A stretch of DNA of 64,000 bases from WTFY01 sp026713925 (GTDB lineage Bacteria > Pseudomonadota > Gammaproteobacteria > UBA4575), in contig OY759361.1 in NCBI GenBank assembly GCA_963662355.1, forward strand, positions 248,001 through 312,000. Reading direction: 5' to 3'. The position numbers and the translations under genes were made by a program. The notes below the pieces were generated by a model. That model was not told the DNA's origin. It did not search any database and worked only from the letters and a program-made list of their open reading frames with translations. Below are positions 43,194-52,211 of the stretch, one piece after another. Positions within the stretch are counted from its first letter, which is position 1; each line of letters opens with the position of its first letter.

Positions 43194-44555
43194 TCAGAAG
43201 CAGGATTTTATAAAATCAAGAAAATCCGGAATCCACTGGTTTCGCTCCGTATTTCTCTGGTGGCTATAGCAGGCAAGCAGATTCTTATATTGAATCCCAT
43301 CATTTTTCCCATTCACCCCAAAGCCACGTTGAACTTCAAAGGAATAGTCGTAGCGACCTGCGATATTCGTAAGCATGGAGTAATGAAACTCATGCCCGGG
43401 GATGGATTGCCGGGGGGTGTCTGACCATAAATGTCGAGAACTTTTCCGCAAGACCGTATAACCGCGTCCAATGGGTTTTTCATGCATTTCACATTCAGCA
43501 TCAATTACGCCTACCATGGTGCACCGTTCCGACCCAAACCTAATTGCATTACACAAATACATCAGTCCTCCGCATTCGGCATATACAGGCATTCCTTGAT
43601 CAATAACTTCACGCAAGGCCTGTTTCATTGAAATATTTGCAGCAAGTTCCCGCATCCTCTTTTCAGGAAAGCCCCCTCCTATAAAAAGTGCATCTGCTTC
43701 AGGCAAACTGGTGTCGTGTAGCGTGTCAAATGGCAGCATTTGCACTCCCAGTCGTGAAAAGGTGTCCAAATCGTCCAAGTAGTAAAAGCCAAAGGCTTCA
43801 TCTCTGGCATAGGCAATTCTCAGTCCATAATTCGATGTGCCTGTAACAGGTTTTGCCACATGCGGGAGAGGTGGTGCGGAATTTGCGATGACAGCAATGC
43901 GATCTAGGTCAACCTGATCCGCAACCACTTTCGAAATATCTGAAATGTGCCGTTCTGCAGACTGTTCTTCATTACTCGGCATCAGGCCGAGATAGCGTTC
44001 GACCAGTTCAAGCTCCCTGTTATGGTACACGGTACCGATAACGGGCACATCCGTGAAACCTTCCATGACATGAATCAATTTTGCTGCATGGCGCTCACCT
44101 CCAACAAAATTCAGAATGACCCCTGCAATTTTGACCTCCGGATCAAACTGCTGATAACCCAATACCAGGGGTGCCACACCTCGTATCGTGCCGCGCGTGT
44201 CAAGAATCAGTATTACCGGTGCCTTGAGCAGCCTTGCCAAAGCTGCATTGCTGTCACAGCCATCCTCAGACAGACCGTCATGCAGACCCTTGTTTCCCTC
44301 AACTAAACCAATGTCCGCACTCTGGACCTGTTTCGTAAACATAAAACTGATTTCCTCATCCGTTTGGGTCCAGAAGTCGAGGTTGTAGCAGTTGCGCCGT
44401 GATGCCCGGGTCATCCACATCGGGTCAATGTAGTCAGGACCCTTTTTGAACGTCTGTACACGTAAACCCCTGTCATGCAGGGCAGCACTGATACCCGTAC
44501 TCAAAACCGTTTTGCCGGAGGACTTGTGGGCGGCAGAAATCAGGACATGTGCCAC
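43194..44555 (-). CDS. dsrN: DsrN, cobyrinate a,c-diamide synthase-like amidase
   Basis: DsrN resembles CobB/CbiA and is thought to amidate sirohaem to the sirohaem-amide used by DsrAB. The N-terminal dethiobiotin synthetase-like P-loop reads ISAAHKSSGKTVLSTG, with the downstream FKKGPDYIDPMW motif. The C-terminal class I glutamine amidotransferase domain has the catalytic cysteine in PVYAECGGLMYL and a histidine in GHEFHYS. I choose a GTG start at 44555; the frame stays open upstream into dsrP. Length is ~453 residues. Confidence 0.92.
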   Translation of the reverse strand: MAHVLISAAHKSSGKTVLSTGISAALHDRGLRVQTFKKGPDYIDPMWMTRASRRNCYNLDFWTQTDEEISFMFTKQVQSADIGLVEGNKGLHDGLSEDGCDSNAALARLLKAPVILILDTRGTIRGVAPLVLGYQQFDPEVKIAGVILNFVGGERHAAKLIHVMEGFTDVPVIGTVYHNRELELVERYLGLMPSNEEQSAERHISDISKVVADQVDLDRIAVIANSAPPLPHVAKPVTGTSNYGLRIAYARDEAFGFYYLDDLDTFSRLGVQMLPFDTLHDTSLPEADALFIGGGFPEKRMRELAANISMKQALREVIDQGMPVYAECGGLMYLCNAIRFGSERCTMVGVIDAECEMHEKPIGRGYTVLRKSSRHLWSDTPRQSIPGHEFHYSMLTNIAGRYDYSFEVQRGFGVNGKNDGIQYKNLLACYSHQRNTERNQWIPDFLDFIKSCF

Positions 44556-44598
44556 AACGGGATAAGGAGCGCTTCCTGGAAGTGCCAGCTTTTGCTGG

Positions 44599-45810
44599 CT
44601 ATGGCGTTGCAGATTCCAGTTTGAGGGCCTTGTCAGACAGGCTTTCAGGCAGAAACTCAAGTACGGCAACACCTACCGTAACAATGGCCATTGCCAAACA
44701 AACTCCGCCTACCCCAAGCAGGATTTCAAAAATACTGGGCGTATATTGTGCTACGACACCATCAAAGAAACTGCTGCTTTCCTCCATCCCCGGGAAAAGC
44801 ACCAGAGGATAGGCCTGCCCGCCTATAATGATTACATACAGCTGTGCCAGACCACCCACTATCACCAGCAGCGCTGCAAGTGAAACCATCTGTCTTGACT
44901 GGCTGAACGGCTTGACAAAAATCAGTACGAGAGGCACGACACAGCCGACCAGCATTTGCACAACCCAGAACAGTAAGGTATACACACCTCCATCAAGCAG
45001 AATAAAGCGTTCAACGCCATGATGTTCTGTGGCATATAAATTGGTCAGATGATATGCCAGAACAAAATAGAATACTGCCGCGACAAAGATACCTAACAGG
45101 ATCTTCAGTTTCCACAACAAGGCATCACCGAGCGGGCGCCGTGTCCATGCGTAGCTTGCCTGCAACACCAGGATGAATACTGCAAGGCCAAATGCAAACG
45201 ACATAATGATGAACAATGGTGCCATGATTGCCGCATCATATGCCTGGCGTGCAACCAGGAACCCGAAAATCGATCCAGTGCCCGTGGTCAGGATGATCCT
45301 CCAGACGAATGCTATAAATCCTGCTGGCCTGGTAAACCGGTTCATTTTTCGTTCCATCATCATCCACAGATATATGGCCGTAACAACGATGAATCCGATA
45401 TACAAAAATATGTTCCAGGCAAAAATAGACTTGAAGTTATATATCGTCATAGCAACGATCAAACGGTCCGGACGACCAAGGTCCAAGACCAGAATGATCA
45501 AACCCCCTATCAGCAGAGAAATTGCCAGCAACCCGGATAACCGTGCAAGGGGTTTGTAATCGACTTTGCCAAATACGGAAGAGATTGAAGCCACATTGAG
45601 GGCTCCTGATGCCGCCACAATCAGAAAAACGGCCACTACGTGCGGAACCCCCCACACAATCTGATTGCTCATCCCGGTAATATGATGACCCTCCACATCC
45701 ATATGATGTGCCGCAAGATAACCCACCAAAGCGGCCAACACCAAAGTGCCCAGCAGAATCCAGTACTGGGCAGATTTTGCTTCAACTGAACTGAACCGAA
45801 CGATTTCCAT
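44599..45810 (-). CDS. dsrP: DsrP, NrfD-type quinone-interacting membrane subunit
   Basis: DsrP is an NrfD/PsrC-like integral membrane protein with about ten helices in 403 residues, part of DsrMKJOP. It exchanges electrons with the quinone pool and pairs with the periplasmic ferredoxin DsrO. Markers include the N-terminal ALVGYLAAHHMDVEGHHITGM region (key HHITGM), LGRPDRLIVAM, and a run of hydrophobic segments. It lies 47 bases after dsrO. Confidence 0.95.
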   Translation of the reverse strand: MEIVRFSSVEAKSAQYWILLGTLVLAALVGYLAAHHMDVEGHHITGMSNQIVWGVPHVVAVFLIVAASGALNVASISSVFGKVDYKPLARLSGLLAISLLIGGLIILVLDLGRPDRLIVAMTIYNFKSIFAWNIFLYIGFIVVTAIYLWMMMERKMNRFTRPAGFIAFVWRIILTTGTGSIFGFLVARQAYDAAIMAPLFIIMSFAFGLAVFILVLQASYAWTRRPLGDALLWKLKILLGIFVAAVFYFVLAYHLTNLYATEHHGVERFILLDGGVYTLLFWVVQMLVGCVVPLVLIFVKPFSQSRQMVSLAALLVIVGGLAQLYVIIIGGQAYPLVLFPGMEESSSFFDGVVAQYTPSIFEILLGVGGVCLAMAIVTVGVAVLEFLPESLSDKALKLESATP

Positions 45811-45857
45811 GTCTATCTCTTTATTCTTGAATCACAGATCGTATTGACTCGCATGGC

Positions 45858-46613
45858 TCAGATTCCCTGATAGCGAACACCAGTGTTGAGCCCCAGGTCT
45901 GCCCGAATCTGCGAACCACCATGCCTTTTCAGTTGTTTTGAAATTTCACTGTCGGGGTCGTTCAGGTCACCAAACACAAGCGCCTGATGCCCGTCTTTGG
46001 TACAGGCCTCTGCACAGGCAGTATTATTGTCACCCCGATCTACCTTGTGTACACATAACGTACAGCTCTCTACACATCCCTTGCCACGGGGTGAATGCGG
46101 CAACTGGTCCTGTAATGGTTCATGGATAAAGGACCGTGCCTTGTAAGGGCACGCCATCATGCAATAACGGCACCCAATACAGGTATGCTTATTAACCAGC
46201 ACAATCCCGTCTTCACGACGAAAGGAAGCGCCGGTAGGACATACATCAACACAGGGGGGATGTTCACAATGCTGGCACATCATAGGCAGAGAGGTAACGT
46301 GGCCAGTTTGCCTGTCTTTGACATGAAGCTTGCGAATCCACTGGGCATCCGTAGCTGGACGATCCAAACTCCACAGACCATTTTCCTCATTGCAGGCAGT
46401 CACGCATGCATCGCAGTCTTCCTGACAGACATTCGTGTTGACCAGCATCCCCCATCGCTGCTTGCCTGATACAGGCTGATTGGCGGGTTTGGCCTCAGCA
46501 GAGTGGTACAGAACGACACCTGGTGCTATAGCCAAACCTCCCAGCGCAACGATACCGCGAGTGAAACTGCGCCGCGCGGTATCCACTTCCTGCGTATCAA
46601 GCGTATAGCGCAT
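45858..46613 (-). CDS. dsrO: DsrO, periplasmic iron-sulfur protein
   Basis: DsrO is a 4-cluster ferredoxin of the HybA/TtrB type exported by the Tat path. A twin-arginine signal is visible (TARRSFTRGIVALGG). Cluster motifs follow in order: CQEDCDACVTAC, CQHCEHPPCVDVCPTGA, CIGCRYCMMACPY and a final set in CVESCTLCVHK with CAEAC. I use ATG 46613. It lies between dsrJ and dsrP, as in all DsrMKJOP loci. Confidence 0.95.
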   Translation of the reverse strand: MRYTLDTQEVDTARRSFTRGIVALGGLAIAPGVVLYHSAEAKPANQPVSGKQRWGMLVNTNVCQEDCDACVTACNEENGLWSLDRPATDAQWIRKLHVKDRQTGHVTSLPMMCQHCEHPPCVDVCPTGASFRREDGIVLVNKHTCIGCRYCMMACPYKARSFIHEPLQDQLPHSPRGKGCVESCTLCVHKVDRGDNNTACAEACTKDGHQALVFGDLNDPDSEISKQLKRHGGSQIRADLGLNTGVRYQGI

Positions 46614-46634
46614 CAAACCTCCTGAAATTGCCAG

Positions 46635-47141
46635 TTATTGAACAAGAGCATCTAATTGCAGGCGTTCATGCACCTCACGCAAAAACCAAGCCGTTGTCCC
46701 GGACAGGTCCAGCGTTGTTCGCACTGCCTCTTCAGGGCGGTCTGCATGGCACTGGAAACAGTCAATAGTGACTGCCGTAAACTGATGGCAGCTTGCACAA
46801 AAGTGTGTTTCTTCTGAGTAACGTGCATACTCACCTCGTTCGTTGGGCGTGATGTGGCAGTCAATGCAACCGATCAGGCTGTATTGCTTGGTACGAATGC
46901 CTTCAATAACGGTTTTATCCCTATGATCTAAAATGTATTCAAAATGCCGCCTGCGCATGATCTCCACGGGCTCTACACAAACAGTGTCTTCACTGTATTT
47001 GCCTTTGGGCGAAGGAATATTTTCTGGGCTTCCCGCAAATACTCTGATCATGGACACACAAGTAACCATGATCACTGCAAGCCACAAAAACCTGCTATGG
47101 ACAATCCTGCTGGCCAACATACTTTGCTTCAGTTCAGCCAT
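46635..47141 (-). CDS. dsrJ: DsrJ, triheme cytochrome c
   Basis: DsrJ is the periplasmic cytochrome of DsrMKJOP, anchored by an uncleaved signal helix (FLWLAVIMVTCVSMIRVFA). Three haem motifs are seen: CIDCH, CASCH and CFQCH. A free cysteine (SEDTVCVEP) upstream matches the one proposed as an unusual haem ligand in the family. I start at the ATG at 47141, just past the dsrK stop, since the upstream part of the frame overlaps dsrK. dsrL, which sits between dsrK and dsrJ in Allochromatium, is absent here. Confidence 0.93.
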   Translation of the reverse strand: MAELKQSMLASRIVHSRFLWLAVIMVTCVSMIRVFAGSPENIPSPKGKYSEDTVCVEPVEIMRRRHFEYILDHRDKTVIEGIRTKQYSLIGCIDCHITPNERGEYARYSEETHFCASCHQFTAVTIDCFQCHADRPEEAVRTTLDLSGTTAWFLREVHERLQLDALVQ

Positions 47142-47157
47142 GCAAGCGAAGGCAATT

Positions 47158-48690
47158 TCAGGCGGCCTCGGCCTGCTCTTCCCCTGGCAGCGAATCCTCG
47201 TCAGGTGGCAGCACAATCGCATTACTCACAAGTTGATGCAGGCTGACAACCTGGTCCATACTGAAATCATAGTACGGAAACACCTTTGAAAACTGGCTCT
47301 TGCATATGGCGCAGATCGCAGCCATATGGGTTACACCGTAGTTGTCTACCACATTTTTCAATGCTTCCATGCGTGGCAGTGCCCCTTTAACACGCAGTTC
47401 AATCAAGTCATCCGTTAGCAACCCGCCACCGCCACCGCAACAGTATGTACCTTCCTTAATGGAATAACTTGGCATATCCACATAGTTGTTGCACACCGCC
47501 TTGATAATCTCTCTTGGAATCTCGAACTGTCCGCCTGGCCTGTCCCCCATGCGCGATGCACGGGCAACGTTACAGGAGTCGTGATAAGTGATCACCATGT
47601 CATCATTTTGTGACGCATCGAGAGTTAATTTTCCTTCCTGAATCAGACTATGTGTCACTTCACAGATATGTTGCGGTACAGGATAATCCTGATCAAGAAA
47701 ATCAAATGGCCCTGCAAGCGTGTTCAGGAAAGAATATGCCACACGCCATGCATGTCCACATTCGCCAAATACAATCCGTTTTACGCCAAGATCAATCGCG
47801 GCCTGGCGAATTCGCAAGGCCAGCTTCTGCATATTTTCATAGCTGCCAATAAACATGCCAAAGTTTGCAGCTTCGCTGGCAAAGGAACTCAGTGTCCAGG
47901 AAATTCCTGCCTGATGGAATACTTTTGCATATCCAATTAATCCGTCTATGTGTGGTTCGGCAAAAAAATCAGCAGACGGTGTGACCAGCAAAACATCCGC
48001 ACCCTTTACATCCAGAGGAAATCGCACCGTTGCACCGGTTTCTTCCTCAACATCTTCCTCAAGCCCTTCCAAGGTGTCCGCCAATGCCGGTTCCGGCAAG
48101 CCCAGATTATTTCCAATCACATGGACCTTGCCAATAATTTCATTACAGTACTTCTGCCCTTTTCCAACGGCATCCATCACCTCACGTGCTGCCATGGAAA
48201 TTTCCGCAGTATCAATGCCATAGGGGCAATACACAGAACACCGTCTGCATTGTGAACACTGGTGGAAGTAGCTGTACCAGTCATCGAGAACTTCCTCGGT
48301 CAAGTCCTCTGCGCCCACCAGTTTCGGGAACAGCTTTCCTGAAAGGGTGTGATAACGGCGATAGACTTTTCTGAATAAATCCTGACGTGCGACCGGCATG
48401 TTTTTCGGATCAGCTGTACCCAGGTAATAATGGCACTTGTCTGTACAAGCACCGCATTTGACACAGGAGTCCAGAAACACCTGCAATGAACGGTATTTGC
48501 CAGTAAGTTCACCCATTTTGTCAATGGCAACTTCTTTCCAGTTATCCACCAGTTCACCCGGGAATCCAAGCTTTTCCTGGAAATCGGGTTTTGCAATATA
48601 TGGCTGACTATGTGCCATTGCATCTTCCTGCAAATGGGGAATTACGGGGTATTCATCAATTTTGGGGACTTTAAATTCTGCAGCAGCCAT
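47158..48690 (-). CDS. dsrK: DsrK, HdrD-like catalytic subunit
   Basis: DsrK is the cytoplasmic heterodisulfide-reductase-like subunit that handles the DsrC cysteines. Two 4Fe-4S motifs (CVKCGACTDKCHYY and CSQCRRCSVYCPYGID) are followed by the CCG-domain elements: GECGHAWR, YHDSCNVARA and YCCGGGGGLLTD for the non-cubane cluster. Length 510 is normal. The start is two bases after the dsrM stop. Confidence 0.96.
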   Translation of the reverse strand: MAAAEFKVPKIDEYPVIPHLQEDAMAHSQPYIAKPDFQEKLGFPGELVDNWKEVAIDKMGELTGKYRSLQVFLDSCVKCGACTDKCHYYLGTADPKNMPVARQDLFRKVYRRYHTLSGKLFPKLVGAEDLTEEVLDDWYSYFHQCSQCRRCSVYCPYGIDTAEISMAAREVMDAVGKGQKYCNEIIGKVHVIGNNLGLPEPALADTLEGLEEDVEEETGATVRFPLDVKGADVLLVTPSADFFAEPHIDGLIGYAKVFHQAGISWTLSSFASEAANFGMFIGSYENMQKLALRIRQAAIDLGVKRIVFGECGHAWRVAYSFLNTLAGPFDFLDQDYPVPQHICEVTHSLIQEGKLTLDASQNDDMVITYHDSCNVARASRMGDRPGGQFEIPREIIKAVCNNYVDMPSYSIKEGTYCCGGGGGLLTDDLIELRVKGALPRMEALKNVVDNYGVTHMAAICAICKSQFSKVFPYYDFSMDQVVSLHQLVSNAIVLPPDEDSLPGEEQAEAA

Positions 48691-48692
48691 AG

Positions 48693-49433
48693 CTAACCTG
48701 TTTTTGATGATTCAAGTTTATTGGCCCAGTCCACAACATGACGCCGCTCTCGAGGATTGTCCACCTGATTGCGTGTAGGACTGAAAAATACACCCGGGGC
48801 ATGCAGGAGCTTGCTGAACGGGAAAATTATCATCAGCAAGATAACTAGACTCAAATGCACAATTAAAACAAAATCGTTCGGTAACGGTGACCAGTCAAAT
48901 GCCATCAGTCCCAGCAAAAAAGCCTTCAAGGCCACAATATCGGCATGATTCACAAAAGTCATCAGCGCCCCGGTTACCCCGATTGCAATCAGCAACAACA
49001 GCATAAGGTGATCGGAAGGGGCAGAAATGTAACGAACCCGGTCTACAAAAATTCTTCGTGCCCACAAGCCAGCGAGACCAGCCAGCATTATGAAAGCGGC
49101 ATACTTGCCGAATGGCTGCAAAAACGTAACCCAGGCCCAGACCGGATCCGTGAAGTAACGCAAATGCCTTAACAGGACCAGAAGTAATCCAAAATGAAAC
49201 AGCCACCCAAACAGCCATGTCCATTTGCTTGCCTTGAACAGGCTCTCGAATATTGTGAGCTCCTTGACCATCCTGAACACAACACCACTGCGTGTGGTCG
49301 GTGCAGGTGTAGTGGGAATTTTTAAAGGCGCTGGTGTTTTGGCATATAGCCAGATTTTATGGGCAGTAAAGACCAGTAATATGGCAGTTGCCATATAAAA
49401 CAATACTGCAAAGATGATGGTTAAGACCGACAT
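48693..49433 (-). CDS. dsrM: DsrM, cytochrome b subunit
   Basis: DsrM is a NarI-like dihaem cytochrome b with five to six membrane helices in ~246 residues. It passes electrons between DsrK and the quinone pool. Haem-ligand histidines are plausible in WLFGWLFHFGLLLVLLRHLRYF and in FVLIVHLSLVILL and FSKLLHAPG. I use ATG 49433. About 100 bases with a hairpin separate it from dsrC. Confidence 0.93.
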   Translation of the reverse strand: MSVLTIIFAVLFYMATAILLVFTAHKIWLYAKTPAPLKIPTTPAPTTRSGVVFRMVKELTIFESLFKASKWTWLFGWLFHFGLLLVLLRHLRYFTDPVWAWVTFLQPFGKYAAFIMLAGLAGLWARRIFVDRVRYISAPSDHLMLLLLIAIGVTGALMTFVNHADIVALKAFLLGLMAFDWSPLPNDFVLIVHLSLVILLMIIFPFSKLLHAPGVFFSPTRNQVDNPRERRHVVDWANKLESSKTG

Positions 49434-49488
49434 CAACCAAGGTACCCTGACATTTCATGCCCTGCAAAAACTCTGAGCCCGGCACAGA

Positions 49489-49514
49489 AATGAAAGACAG
49501 GTATACCTTTCATT
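49489..49514 (-). promoter_or_regulatory. Stem-loop between dsrC and dsrM
   Basis: AATGAAAG and CTTTCATT form a perfect eight-base stem around a ten-base loop that itself contains part of the palindrome GGTATACC. It lies 24 bases after the dsrC stop in the longest gap within the dsr operon (104 bases). It has no T tract, so it looks more like an mRNA 3'-end stabiliser or processing site than a full terminator. Confidence 0.55.
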
Positions 49515-49537
49515 AAGTCCCCTTGCAAACTCAGTAT

Positions 49538-49870
49538 TTACACGCAACCCGTTGGTTTGGGCAGACCTGCATATTTACAGGCCTGTTTGGCTGGACCGTA
49601 AGGAAACAGTTCATACAGATACTTGCTGTTACCCTTATCCTTTCCCAGTTTTTTGCCAATTGCCTTGGTCAACACCCGGACCGCAGGAGCAATCTGGTAC
49701 TCTTCATAGTATGAACGCAGAAAGTTAATCACTTCCCAATGGTTCTCTCCCAGCTCAGCACCGTCTGCCTCTGCCATTGCATTCGCTAATTCCGGCTGCC
49801 AATCGCTAAGATTGGCTAGATAACCTTCTTCATCAGTCTCAAAGGACTTGCCATTTACTTCTAGGGGCAT
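49538..49870 (-). CDS. dsrC: DsrC, sulfur carrier protein
   Basis: DsrC carries sulfur on two cysteines of its flexible C-terminal arm and is the substrate protein of DsrAB and DsrK. The 110-residue sequence has both: Cys98 and penultimate Cys109 in QACKYAGLPKPTGCV, ten residues apart as in functional DsrC. The helical body contains EVINFLRSYYEEYQIAPAVR (landmark FLRSYYEEY) and LYELFPYGPAKQ. A ribosome binding site (GGAGAG) is present. Confidence 0.97.
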   Translation of the reverse strand: MPLEVNGKSFETDEEGYLANLSDWQPELANAMAEADGAELGENHWEVINFLRSYYEEYQIAPAVRVLTKAIGKKLGKDKGNSKYLYELFPYGPAKQACKYAGLPKPTGCV

Positions 49871-49908
49871 TCAACTCTCCTCATATTCTCGTATCCGTTA
49901 AACATATA

Positions 49909-50217
49909 TTACAGCCACGACTGGACAGTATCATGTGCAGTCGTCAAATCTACAAAATCATTATAATCGACTACCTGTATGCCATCGATAATCTTGTCGC
50001 CACCAAGTCCGCGGGCCTTGATATCAGGACCCAGAACATAAAACGAAAAATCATGCATCGCCTGGGCAATTCTTTCACTGAACCTTGTATTTTGCATGGC
50101 ACCCACCACTCCATCTTCAAACAAAAGTATGGAACTGCCTGCCTTGGCAAGGCGCAAGCATGATTCCAGAGCGTTGCGTTCAAAGGGTGATTTGTTTACG
50201 GTATGCAAAACGGCCAT
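49909..50217 (-). CDS. dsrH: DsrH, sulfurtransferase subunit
   Basis: DsrH is the TusB-like subunit of the DsrE2F2H2 complex. Cys20 is in NALESCLRLAKAG, the conserved position in the family. The rest has SSILLFEDGVVGA and a C-terminal YNDFVDL. Length 102 is normal. It lies between dsrF and dsrC, the invariant order in sulfur oxidisers. Confidence 0.95.
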   Translation of the reverse strand: MAVLHTVNKSPFERNALESCLRLAKAGSSILLFEDGVVGAMQNTRFSERIAQAMHDFSFYVLGPDIKARGLGGDKIIDGIQVVDYNDFVDLTTAHDTVQSWL

Positions 50218-50226
50218 GACAGATTC

Positions 50227-50646
50227 CTAGAAACTCAATATCACATCCTGCTCATCAATAATCGTGGCCAGATCATTGCGGCCCACGATGAACAATGAAT
50301 CCTTTTCTGCCCAGTCATCGTCCTCATCCTCATATTTCAATGCCTGAAGATCATCGGCAGACAGGCCACGCTCTTCCAAGGATTCCTTTTCCACATACAC
50401 CTTTTTGATATCGTAATCTCCTAGAGCTGTATAGGTCTTGGAGAAGTTTTTCATACCGATACCTTCAGTATCCTGACCCTTGGTCAGTTGATATACACCA
50501 TCATCTGCAAACACCAGGCTGATGTCCTGATCAAATGCCGCGGCTATGAGCACAACCTCCAGCGACTCCAAAGCGTAAATGGTCCCGTAGGGTGCCTTGC
50601 GATTGATATAACAGAATTTCTTGACTACACCTTCACCATTTTCCAC
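50227..50646 (-). CDS. dsrF: DsrF, sulfurtransferase subunit
   Basis: DsrF is the TusC-like structural subunit of DsrEFH. The sequence has VVKKFCYINRKAPYGTIYAL, LEVVLIAAAFDQDISLVFADDGVY (key AAFDQDI) and YVEKESLEERGLS. I chose the GTG at 50646, preceded by TTTGGAG and placed 17 bases after the dsrE stop. The open frame reaches back into dsrE to a TTG at 50673. The product is ~139 residues. Confidence 0.94.
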   Translation of the reverse strand: MENGEGVVKKFCYINRKAPYGTIYALESLEVVLIAAAFDQDISLVFADDGVYQLTKGQDTEGIGMKNFSKTYTALGDYDIKKVYVEKESLEERGLSADDLQALKYEDEDDDWAEKDSLFIVGRNDLATIIDEQDVILSF

Positions 50647-50662
50647 TGGAAGTCTCCAAACA

Positions 50663-51055
50663 CTAATCTCCAAAAGTCACCAGGCGGTCTGACTGGATCC
50701 CTGCTTCAATAAGTTGTCCCAAGCCGGAAATGCGAAAGCCCGGCGCCAGATTACTTGCACTCTTGCCGTGCCGTCCCATCTCGTCTTCGTCCAGAATGCC
50801 TCGGCGTTGAGCAGCAGCTACACACACGACCAAGTCCAGCCCATGTTTCCCGGCCAGCTCTGACCACTCCTTTGTCAGATTCCGATCATCCTGAGGGGGT
50901 ACACCCAGACTGGTGCCGTTGTTGACTCCGTCATGGTAGAAAAAGACCCGAAAGATTTCGTGTCCCTTATCTATCGCAGCTTTTACAAATTGCAAGGCCG
51001 AATCAGAAGATTGGTGCGTATACGGTCCCTCATTAATAACAATTCCAAACTTCAC
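50663..51055 (-). CDS. dsrE: DsrE, sulfurtransferase subunit
   Basis: DsrE carries the active cysteine of the DsrEFH sulfur relay, which passes sulfane sulfur toward DsrC. Cys78 is in GLDLVVCVAAAQRRG, the same number as in Allochromatium vinosum DsrE. The N-terminus MKFGIVINEGPYTHQ starts with a GTG codon. Length 130 is standard. The presence of dsrEFH is a mark of the oxidative Dsr pathway. Confidence 0.96.
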   Translation of the reverse strand: MKFGIVINEGPYTHQSSDSALQFVKAAIDKGHEIFRVFFYHDGVNNGTSLGVPPQDDRNLTKEWSELAGKHGLDLVVCVAAAQRRGILDEDEMGRHGKSASNLAPGFRISGLGQLIEAGIQSDRLVTFGD

Positions 51056-51069
51056 ACCAATGCCTCATG

Positions 51070-52143
51070 CTAGAAGCGGATATGAGTTGAAGAGTTCAGG
51101 CTTCTACGCGCACCACGCCAGTTATCAATGTGGAACTTGGTAAAGGGAAGTCCAGTATGTTCAAAGAACCTTGGCCAGCCTATGCGTTCGATCCAGTCAT
51201 TGATACGCTCCCAGTCCTTGGCACCATCTCGATAGGCCCGCAGGATCTGCTTGACAATTGCGGTAGCCTCTGGCCAGCGCGGCGGGTTATTAGGGATCCC
51301 GGCGGCAACCAGTTTCTGAAAGGTAGGCTTGCCTCGTGCATTACTGTGATTTCCTCCAACCCAAATCGCAAGCTGACTGTGCTCGGCATCATTGATCTGC
51401 ATGGGTGGACAAGGTGGATAGCATGCACCACAGCAAATACATTTCTTCTCATCGACCTCTAGGGAAGGTTTTCCATTCACCTGCGCGGGACGGATGGCGG
51501 CGACCGGGCATCTCGCTACTACTGAAGGCCGCTCGCAAACATTGGACACCAATTCATGGTTGATCTTGGGTGGCTTGGTATGCTGCACATTAATGGCAAT
51601 ATCACCCTGCCCTCCACAGTTGATCTGGCAGCACGAAGTCGTGATGTGTACGCGGTTAGGCATGTTGTTCTCGCGAAACTCATCGATCAATTCATCCATC
51701 ATCGCCTTGACTACACCGGATGCATCAGTACCTGGAATATCACAATGCAGCCAGCCCTGTGTATGCGAAATCATGGCTACGGAATTCTTCGTCCCCCCTA
51801 CCACGAAACCTTCCGATTCCAATGCGTCAATCAGCGGCTGTACCTTGGCTTCATCAGCCACCATGTACTCGATATTGCTGCGGATCGTGAACCGCACATA
51901 GCCTTCTGCAAACTGATCGCCAATTTCACAGAGTGTGCGCAAGGTAAACACATCCAGGATACGTTGTGTTCCTGCACGCACCGTCCATATTCTGTCACCA
52001 CTGTCTGCAACGTGAAGCAGCACACCGGGGCGCGGATGCTCATGATAGTCCCAGCCCCCATAATTTTTTCGCATCACGGGATGCATGTATTGAAAGCCGT
52101 CCGGGCAACCTGATTCAATCGGTGCGCGATGATGTTGCGCCAT
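51070..52143 (-). CDS. dsrB: Reverse dissimilatory sulfite reductase, beta subunit
   Basis: DsrB pairs with DsrA and holds the catalytic sirohaem-4Fe-4S site. The coupled-cluster cysteines appear in TTSCCQINCGGQGDIA and downstream in NVCERPSVVARCP. The ferredoxin domain has CICCGACYPPCPPMQ. Length 357 is canonical. A ribosome binding site (TTAGGAGA) lies before the ATG. It follows dsrA by 68 bases. Confidence 0.97.
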   Translation of the reverse strand: MAQHHRAPIESGCPDGFQYMHPVMRKNYGGWDYHEHPRPGVLLHVADSGDRIWTVRAGTQRILDVFTLRTLCEIGDQFAEGYVRFTIRSNIEYMVADEAKVQPLIDALESEGFVVGGTKNSVAMISHTQGWLHCDIPGTDASGVVKAMMDELIDEFRENNMPNRVHITTSCCQINCGGQGDIAINVQHTKPPKINHELVSNVCERPSVVARCPVAAIRPAQVNGKPSLEVDEKKCICCGACYPPCPPMQINDAEHSQLAIWVGGNHSNARGKPTFQKLVAAGIPNNPPRWPEATAIVKQILRAYRDGAKDWERINDWIERIGWPRFFEHTGLPFTKFHIDNWRGARRSLNSSTHIRF

Positions 52144-52211
52144 ACTTCTCTCCTAAAACTCTTTTTAAAACGGTGTGTTGCAGATGAAGCCCCAAAAGAG
52201 GGCCGCAATAG

